Below are positions 31,735-36,168 of a DNA stretch of 36,168 nucleotides, piece after piece; the first letter of the stretch is position 1; the number at the start of each line of letters is the position of its first letter. The stretch is taken from contig CAKZUT010000101.1 in assembly GCA_937922185.1 (NCBI GenBank), positions 1 through 36,168 of the forward strand. Direction: 5' to 3'. The stretch is from an uncultured Neomegalonema sp. GTDB taxonomy: Bacteria > Pseudomonadota > Alphaproteobacteria > Rhodobacterales > Rhodobacteraceae. The notes under the pieces are model-generated. The model was not told the DNA's origin. It made no database searches and saw only the letters and a list, made by a program, of their open reading frames with translations. The position numbers were made by a program, and so were the translations under genes.

Positions 31735-32673
31735 TCAGGATACAGGTGTCTTGACCGGCTCACCGGCGAAATGGCGGCGCAGGTTCTCGATGACCAGATC
31801 GCCCATGGCGCGGCGGGTCTCGACGGTGCCGCTGCCCTGATGCGGTTGCAGGACCACATTGTCCATCTTGAGCAGGGCTTCGGGCACACCCGGCTCCTGC
31901 GCGAAGACATCGAGGCCCGCTGCACCGAGGGTGCCACTACACAGAGCCGCGACCAGTGCCTCCTCGTCATGCACGGACCCGCGTGCGACATTGATAAACG
32001 TGCCGTCCTTGCCCAGCGCCTCGAGCACCTGCGCGTTGACGATACCGTTGGTCGAGGGGCCGCCGGGGCATATGGCGATCAGGTAATCGACCGCGCGGGC
32101 CATATCGGTCAGGTCATCGAAATACGCATACGGCACGTCCTGCTTCGAGCGCCCGTGATAGGCGATCTCACAGCCGAAAACGCCCAGCTTCAGCGCGATA
32201 TCCTTGCCGATTCGACCCAGCCCGAGAATGCCGACCTTCGCCCCCCGGATCGAACGGGCGAGAGGGGGCGCGCCGTTTGACTGCCATTTACCCTGCCGCA
32301 CATAGGTATCGTTGGCGACAAGGGTGCGGCTGGTCGCCAGAACCAGTGCAACAGCCATGTTCGCCACATCGTCATTGAGCACGTCGGGCGTGTTCGTGAC
32401 CGTCACCCCCCGTGATGCCGCATGGCCAAGGTCAATGGCATCCACGCCGACGCCATAGCACGACACGACTTCAAGGGCGGGCAGCTTGCCCATCAGATCG
32501 GCGCTTGCCCCGATGCCCCCGTCCGTTGCGATGCCCCGGATGCGCGGTCCCGCATCAGCCAGCAGAGCTTCGCGGTCATCGGCTTGGAACAGCCGGTGGA
32601 CCGTGTAGGCATCGTCGAGCGCCGCCTCCACATGCGGCATCATCGGACCCATCATCAGGATTTCGGGTTTCAT
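31735..32673 (-). CDS. D-2-hydroxyacid dehydrogenase (glyoxylate/hydroxypyruvate reductase-like)
   Basis: A 312-residue NAD(P)-dependent enzyme. The cofactor-binding motif is GILGLGRIGKDIA (148-160). The catalytic triad is Arg231 (NVARGS), Glu260 (AQEPG) and His278 (LQPHQGSGT). The segment SCYGVGVDAIDL (71-82) is the substrate-binding loop of the glyoxylate/hydroxypyruvate reductase group. ATG 32673 has TGGAG five bases upstream and is preferred to the in-frame GTG at 32676. It heads the operon with the beta-hydroxyacid dehydrogenase and LctP-type permease, which suggests a pathway for a 2-hydroxy or sugar-derived acid such as glycolate, glycerate or lactate. Confidence 0.9.
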   Translation of the reverse strand: MKPEILMMGPMMPHVEAALDDAYTVHRLFQADDREALLADAGPRIRGIATDGGIGASADLMGKLPALEVVSCYGVGVDAIDLGHAASRGVTVTNTPDVLNDDVANMAVALVLATSRTLVANDTYVRQGKWQSNGAPPLARSIRGAKVGILGLGRIGKDIALKLGVFGCEIAYHGRSKQDVPYAYFDDLTDMARAVDYLIAICPGGPSTNGIVNAQVLEALGKDGTFINVARGSVHDEEALVAALCSGTLGAAGLDVFAQEPGVPEALLKMDNVVLQPHQGSGTVETRRAMGDLVIENLRRHFAGEPVKTPVS

Positions 32674-32752
32674 CACGGCTCCAGTGCTGGCGGGACAGGG
32701 GAATTGCGGTCCCTGTTATGCAAAGCCATGGCGTCCGTGGCAATGCCCCGCG

Positions 32753-33361
32753 TCAGACGCGCTCCATTCCGAACAGGATGCGCCCGATGGAGGAGGTCGA
32801 GCCGTCGGGCTGCATACGGATGACCGCACCCTCGCCTGAGCCGAGCAATCCACCGATCAGATGCGTGCCGATGGTGGAATGGGTGACAAGGATCGCGGGG
32901 CCGGGTTTTGCGGCCAGCTTGCCGATGAAACGCCGCAGCTTGCGGAGTTTCGCGGCTTCCGTGCCGGGCATGTCGGCGATGGAGTTGAGCGACACCTCCT
33001 CCACGACGGGCCTGAACCCCATCAGATTGGCGGTATCGAGACATCGGCACCACTGACTGCTGTAGACGGTCGTGGGCGCGACCCCCTTTGCGCGCAGCCA
33101 TGCGCCGACTTTCACCGCCTGTTCACGCCCCACATCATCGAGATTGCGCTGGGTCTGGCATTGCCGGAGCGAAAAATCCGCCGGATCGCCATGCCCCGGC
33201 GCGAGCGTATGCCTTAACAACAGGGCGTGACCGGGCGTATTCAGCGTCGCAAGCGCAGCGTCCTGTTCCTGCGATGTGGGGTCGAAAAGGCTGGCTGCCC
33301 ATGCGGGGGCGGCGAGGGCGATGCTGCCAGCAAGGACGGTGCGTCTGGTCAGTCTGGTCAT
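32753..33361 (-). CDS. Exported histidine phosphatase-family protein
   Basis: A 202-residue protein with a twin-arginine-like signal (TRLTRRTVLAGSIALAAPAWA, read as RR at 6-7 followed by a hydrophobic stretch). It is therefore probably periplasmic and perhaps Tat-exported. The mature part is of the histidine phosphatase superfamily, with nucleophile LLLRH (His51), Arg105 or its neighbours in SSQWCRCLDTA, and the second His at 161 (LVTHSTIG). It would be a phosphoesterase of unknown substrate. It lies 79 bp downstream of ethylmalonyl-CoA mutase on the same strand, with only a weak ribosome site. Confidence 0.85.
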   Translation of the reverse strand: MTRLTRRTVLAGSIALAAPAWAASLFDPTSQEQDAALATLNTPGHALLLRHTLAPGHGDPADFSLRQCQTQRNLDDVGREQAVKVGAWLRAKGVAPTTVYSSQWCRCLDTANLMGFRPVVEEVSLNSIADMPGTEAAKLRKLRRFIGKLAAKPGPAILVTHSTIGTHLIGGLLGSGEGAVIRMQPDGSTSSIGRILFGMERV

Positions 33362-33440
33362 TCGGCGGATCTCTGTCTTTGCGCGGTAAATGTCGCCCTG
33401 CGCTGGCTTTTCGCCCGGAAAGGAGGTCGAATCAAGACGA

Positions 33441-35432
33441 TCACGCCGCCTTGTCCTCTCGCTCCTCCACCAGCCCGACGATATCGGCCATGATCTTTGT
33501 CAGCTCGAAATCCTTCGGCGTATAGACCCGCGCGACTCCGGCGGCACGGAGTTGTGCCGCGTCGCTGTCGGGGATGATCCCGCCCGCGATGACGGGGATA
33601 TCGTCCAGCCCCTGCTGGCGCATCAGGTCCATCACCTCCGTCACCAGCGGCATATGCGAGCCGGAAAGGATCGACAACCCGACGACATGGACGCCTTCCT
33701 CCAGCGCCGTATTGACGATTTGCGCGGGGGTCAGGCGAATGCCCTCGTAGACGACCTCCATCCCGCAATCGCGCGCGCGAACCGCGATCTGCTCGGCCCC
33801 GTTGGAATGGCCGTCGAGACCCGGCTTGCCAACGAGGAACTTGATGCGCCGACCACTCGCGGCGGATACGCGCTCCACATCCGCGCGGACCTGCTGCATC
33901 GCGGCTTCGTCGGTGACGGTGGCCTGTGCCGAGGCGCTAACGCCTGTGGGCGCGCGGTATTCGCCGAAGACCTCGCGCATGACGGTACCCCATTCGCCGG
34001 TCGTGACGCCTGCCCTGGCGGCGGCGATGGAGGCGGGCATGATATTGCGCCCCTCGACCGCCGCCGTGCGTAGGTCATCCAACGCGCCGGAGACATCGCC
34101 CCGCTGCTCACGCCATGCTTCCAGACGCCCGACCTGCTCGGCCTCCACCGCCGGATCGACAACGAGGATGCCGCCATCCCCCGCCGTCAGGGGCGATTCG
34201 GCGGTTTCGGTGAAGCGATTCACGCCGATCACCGTCTGCGCGCCGCTCTCGATCCCGGCAATGCGGGCCGAGTTGGCTTCGACAAGCTGACGCTTCATAT
34301 AGTCGATGGAGGCCATGGCCCCGCCCATCTCGTCGATACGGGCCAGCTCGTCCCGCGCGCCCGCCTTCAGCGCCTCGACCTTGCGCTCCACCGCAGGATT
34401 GCCGTCGAACAGGTCGTCATATTCCAGAAGGTCCGTCTCGAAGGCCAGCACCTGCTGCATCCGCAGGCTCCATTGCTGGTCCCATGGCCGGGGCAGGCCC
34501 AGCGCCTCGTTCCATGCTGGCAATTGCACGGCCCGCGCGCGCGCATTCTTTGAGAGCGTGACGGCCAGCATCTCCAGCAGGATGCGATAGGGGTTGTTCT
34601 CGGGCTGCTGTTCGGTCAGGCCGAGGCTGTTGACCTGTACCCCATAGCGGAACCGGCGCAGTTTCGGGTCGGTTACGCCGTAACGCTCCGTGCAGATTTC
34701 ATCCCACAGGTCCACGAACGCGCGCATCTTGCACATCTCGGTCACGAAGCGGATGCCCGCATTCACGAAAAAGCTGATGCGGGCGACGATGCCGGGAAAG
34801 TCAGCCTCGTCTACATCGCCGCGCGCGCGCATTCCGTCGAGTACCGCCGTCGCCGTGGCCAGTGCGTAGGCAAGCTCCTGTTCCGGCGTCGCGCCGGCTT
34901 CCTGCAAATGGTAGGAACAGACGTTCATCGGGTTCCATTTAGGCACTGCCGAATAGGTATAGGCGGCCACATCCGTAATCAGCCGCAAAGAAGGTTCGGG
35001 CGGAAAGACATAGGTGCCGCGCGAGAGGTATTCCTTGATGATGTCGTTCTGCACCGTGCCCTGAAGCGCGGAAACATCCGCCCCCTGTTCCTCCGCCACC
35101 GCGACATAAAGCGCCAGCAGCCATGCGGCGGTCGCGTTGATGGTCATGGAGGTATTCATCTTTTCCAGCGGGATGCCGTCGAACAGGGTCCGCATGTCGC
35201 CGATATGACTGACGGGCACACCGACCTTGCCCACTTCTCCACGGGCGAGGATATGGTCGCTGTCATACCCTGTCTGGGTTGGCAGGTCGAAGGCGACCGA
35301 CAGACCGGTCTGCCCCCTGGCGAGATTGGTCTTGTAGAGGGCGTTCGAGGCGGCGGCGGTGGAATGCCCCGCATAGGTCCGCATGAGCCACGGTCTGTCA
35401 GGGCAGGGCCGGTCACGGTTCGCTTCGGTCAT
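33441..35432 (-). CDS. ecm: Ethylmalonyl-CoA mutase (coenzyme B12-dependent)
   Basis: A 663-residue single-chain acyl-CoA mutase, converting (2R)-ethylmalonyl-CoA to methylsuccinyl-CoA in the ethylmalonyl-CoA pathway of C2 assimilation. The catalytic barrel starts PWLMRTYAGHSTAAASNALY, with GLSVAFDLPTQTGYDSD and MNTSMTINATAAWLLALY. The C-terminal B12 domain has DGHSNG with the cobalt-binding His542, then SILSGSH and a Gly-rich loop (VIAGGIIPD). The sequence follows Ecm/MeaA-type wording rather than methylmalonyl-CoA mutase. The ATG at 35432 with AGGATG upstream is chosen, since the 74-codon upstream extension is not protein-like. The crotonyl-CoA carboxylase/reductase gene (ccr), often adjacent in relatives, is not in the window. 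Confidence 0.93.
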   Translation of the reverse strand: MTEANRDRPCPDRPWLMRTYAGHSTAAASNALYKTNLARGQTGLSVAFDLPTQTGYDSDHILARGEVGKVGVPVSHIGDMRTLFDGIPLEKMNTSMTINATAAWLLALYVAVAEEQGADVSALQGTVQNDIIKEYLSRGTYVFPPEPSLRLITDVAAYTYSAVPKWNPMNVCSYHLQEAGATPEQELAYALATATAVLDGMRARGDVDEADFPGIVARISFFVNAGIRFVTEMCKMRAFVDLWDEICTERYGVTDPKLRRFRYGVQVNSLGLTEQQPENNPYRILLEMLAVTLSKNARARAVQLPAWNEALGLPRPWDQQWSLRMQQVLAFETDLLEYDDLFDGNPAVERKVEALKAGARDELARIDEMGGAMASIDYMKRQLVEANSARIAGIESGAQTVIGVNRFTETAESPLTAGDGGILVVDPAVEAEQVGRLEAWREQRGDVSGALDDLRTAAVEGRNIMPASIAAARAGVTTGEWGTVMREVFGEYRAPTGVSASAQATVTDEAAMQQVRADVERVSAASGRRIKFLVGKPGLDGHSNGAEQIAVRARDCGMEVVYEGIRLTPAQIVNTALEEGVHVVGLSILSGSHMPLVTEVMDLMRQQGLDDIPVIAGGIIPDSDAAQLRAAGVARVYTPKDFELTKIMADIVGLVEEREDKAA

Positions 35433-35564
35433 CTTGACATCCTGCACGAAAGAATAGTGCGCGATATTGCAGTGCAGCGAAATGCGATGCAAGCAGGATG
35501 ATGGAGGCTCCGGCGATTCCCCCTGACCATCGACGCTTTCCTCGGCCCGGACCGTGCAATACCC

Positions 35565-35593
35565 TTGACTGGATATGCGGGTCTGCCTAAGAG
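35565..35593 (+). promoter_or_regulatory. Candidate sigma-70 promoter of rpmB
   Basis: TTGACT (35565-35570) and TAAGAG (35588-35593) are separated by 17 bp, upstream of rpmB in the 221-bp gap between the divergent ecm and rpmB genes. The -35 is good and the -10 is weak, as is common in this group. The leader then contains the hairpin CGGGAC-CGATAT-GTCCCG (35609-35626). Confidence 0.5.
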
Positions 35594-35608
35594 ACGCTTC
35601 AAGTTTCG

Positions 35609-35626
35609 CGGGACCGATATGTCCCG
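35609..35626 (+). other. Hairpin in the rpmB leader
   Basis: CGGGAC (35609-35614) and GTCCCG (35621-35626) form a perfect 6-bp stem with a 6-nt loop, about 28 nt before the rpmB start codon and outside the ribosome site. No T run follows, so it is not an obvious attenuator. It may act in mRNA stability or as a target for autoregulation, but nothing proves this. Confidence 0.35.
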
Positions 35627-35653
35627 GACCAACCCATTCCCAGAGGTACCGCA

Positions 35654-35941
35654 ATGGCCCGTCGTTGTGAACTGACCGGCAAAGGCGTGATGAGCGGCAA
35701 TAATGTCAGCCACTCGAATGTGAAGACGCGCCGCCGCTTTCTGCCCAATCTGAACATCGCGACGCTGACCAGCGATACGCTCGGACGGTCTTTCCGTTTC
35801 CGCATCGCCGCCAGCGCCCTGCGGACGGTCGATCATCGGGGTGGTCTCGATGCCTTCCTCGCCAAGGCGAAGGATGATGAGCTGTCGCCGAACGCGCTGA
35901 AAGTGAAGCGCGATATCGAAAAGGCTCAGGCAACCGCCTGA
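35654..35941 (+). CDS. rpmB: 50S ribosomal protein L28
   Basis: A 95-residue protein of the large ribosomal subunit. The start [20 protein letters not shown] and the following [14 protein letters not shown] are the standard L28 N-terminus, and the Lys/Arg-rich character is expected. Length fits the slightly long alphaproteobacterial form (about 95-100 residues). AGAGGT lies upstream of the ATG. The next gene starts 5 nt after its stop, so the two may be co-transcribed. Confidence 0.97.
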   Translation: MARRCELTGKGVMSGNNVSHSNVKTRRRFLPNLNIATLTSDTLGRSFRFRIAASALRTVDHRGGLDAFLAKAKDDELSPNALKVKRDIEKAQATA

Positions 35942-35946
35942 TCCCC

Positions 35947-36168
35947 ATGAGCGTTGCGCGCAGGCCCTTCCTGTCGCTCTTTTTCTGTCTGGCGCTGGCG
36001 GTCAATCTGCTGGCGCCTTTCGCGTTCGCGTCTCCACTGTTCGTCGAGATATGTTCCGGGCATGAGGTGCGGCTGGTTCTGGCCGAGGACGCGCCGGACC
36101 CCGGCTATTGCGAAACCTGCACGGTCTGCTGCACCACCCTTCCGCCGCCACGGCCATGGGTCGCCGGT
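35947..36168 (+). CDS. Cys-rich exported protein, DUF2946-like, N-terminal part (runs off the window)
   Basis: The first 74 residues of a protein starting MSVARRPFLSLFFCLALAV. It has a strongly hydrophobic segment (about 8-29) that is a signal peptide or membrane anchor, then FVEICSGHEVRLV and a Cys cluster CETCTVCC. The pattern of an exported N-terminus, a lone Cys in an I-C-S-G context and a later C-x-x-C resembles DUF2946 proteins, often found near copper genes, but the match is by eye and weak. It begins 5 nt after the rpmB stop and may be co-transcribed. The remainder is outside the window. Confidence 0.65.
   Translation, partial: MSVARRPFLSLFFCLALAVNLLAPFAFASPLFVEICSGHEVRLVLAEDAPDPGYCETCTVCCTTLPPPRPWVAG

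Noticed and set aside
35433-35654. N-terminal extension of ethylmalonyl-CoA mutase by 74 codons
   Set aside because: The extra residues do not match the family, and they cover the divergent rpmB promoter region. ATG 35432 has a good ribosome site.
1-36168. CRISPR arrays, tRNA or rRNA genes, insertion sequences, phage or attachment sites
   Set aside because: No regularly spaced repeats, cloverleaf-like segments, transposase motifs, integrases or flanking direct repeats were seen, and the gene content looks chromosomal throughout.

Overview
The window is GC-rich, tightly packed DNA from an alphaproteobacterium, most likely Rhodobacterales/Paracoccaceae. The evidence for this is a RegA/PrrA-type redox response regulator, an ethylmalonyl-CoA mutase, a form II (coxSLM) molybdenum hydroxylase cluster, a small heat shock gene with alphaproteobacterial-type control, and a GbsR-type repressor beside smc. 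No tRNA, rRNA, insertion sequence, phage gene or CRISPR array was seen, and no gap between genes exceeds about 225 bp.

Layout. 1-1971 (minus): RND efflux permease (cut by the window edge), its membrane fusion protein and a GbsR/MarR regulator, in one operon. 2150-5590 (plus): smc. 5600-6242 (minus): hsp20 with terminator, a leader resembling a ROSE RNA thermometer, and a sigma-32-like promoter. 6255-11986 (minus): coxG-coxS-coxL-coxM. CoxL carries the form II motif AYRGAGR, so the substrate need not be CO. CoxG is about three times the usual length. 12159-14638: an IlvD/Edd sugar-acid dehydratase and a divergent glutathione transferase. 14692-19597 (plus): a large exported DUF11-like protein, an RlmI-type rRNA methyltransferase starting in an ATGA overlap, and a flavin reductase-family protein. 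19694-22227 (minus): AhpD-like protein and two paralogous EamA transporters. 22386-23186: csbD and a convergent regA. 23261-25489 (plus): a third EamA transporter and an LCAT-like lipase lipoprotein. 25502-27354 (minus): an L-2-hydroxyglutarate dehydrogenase-like flavoenzyme and a lipoprotein with a SecD P1-head-like domain. 27452-32673: L-idonate 5-dehydrogenase, 5-ketogluconate reductase, LctP-type permease, beta-hydroxyacid dehydrogenase and 2-hydroxyacid dehydrogenase. 32753-35432 (minus): exported histidine phosphatase and ethylmalonyl-CoA mutase. 35654-end (plus): rpmB and the start of a Cys-rich exported protein.

How the genes fit together. Much of the window handles organic acids and redox: sugar-acid dehydration, idonate/gluconate interconversion, hydroxyacid transport and oxidation, C2 assimilation through ethylmalonyl-CoA, and a membrane-tethered Mo hydroxylase. 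The most notable points are the ROSE-like thermometer in front of hsp20, the oversized tail-anchored CoxG, the large exported protein coupled to an rRNA methyltransferase, and the free-standing SecD-P1 lipoprotein.
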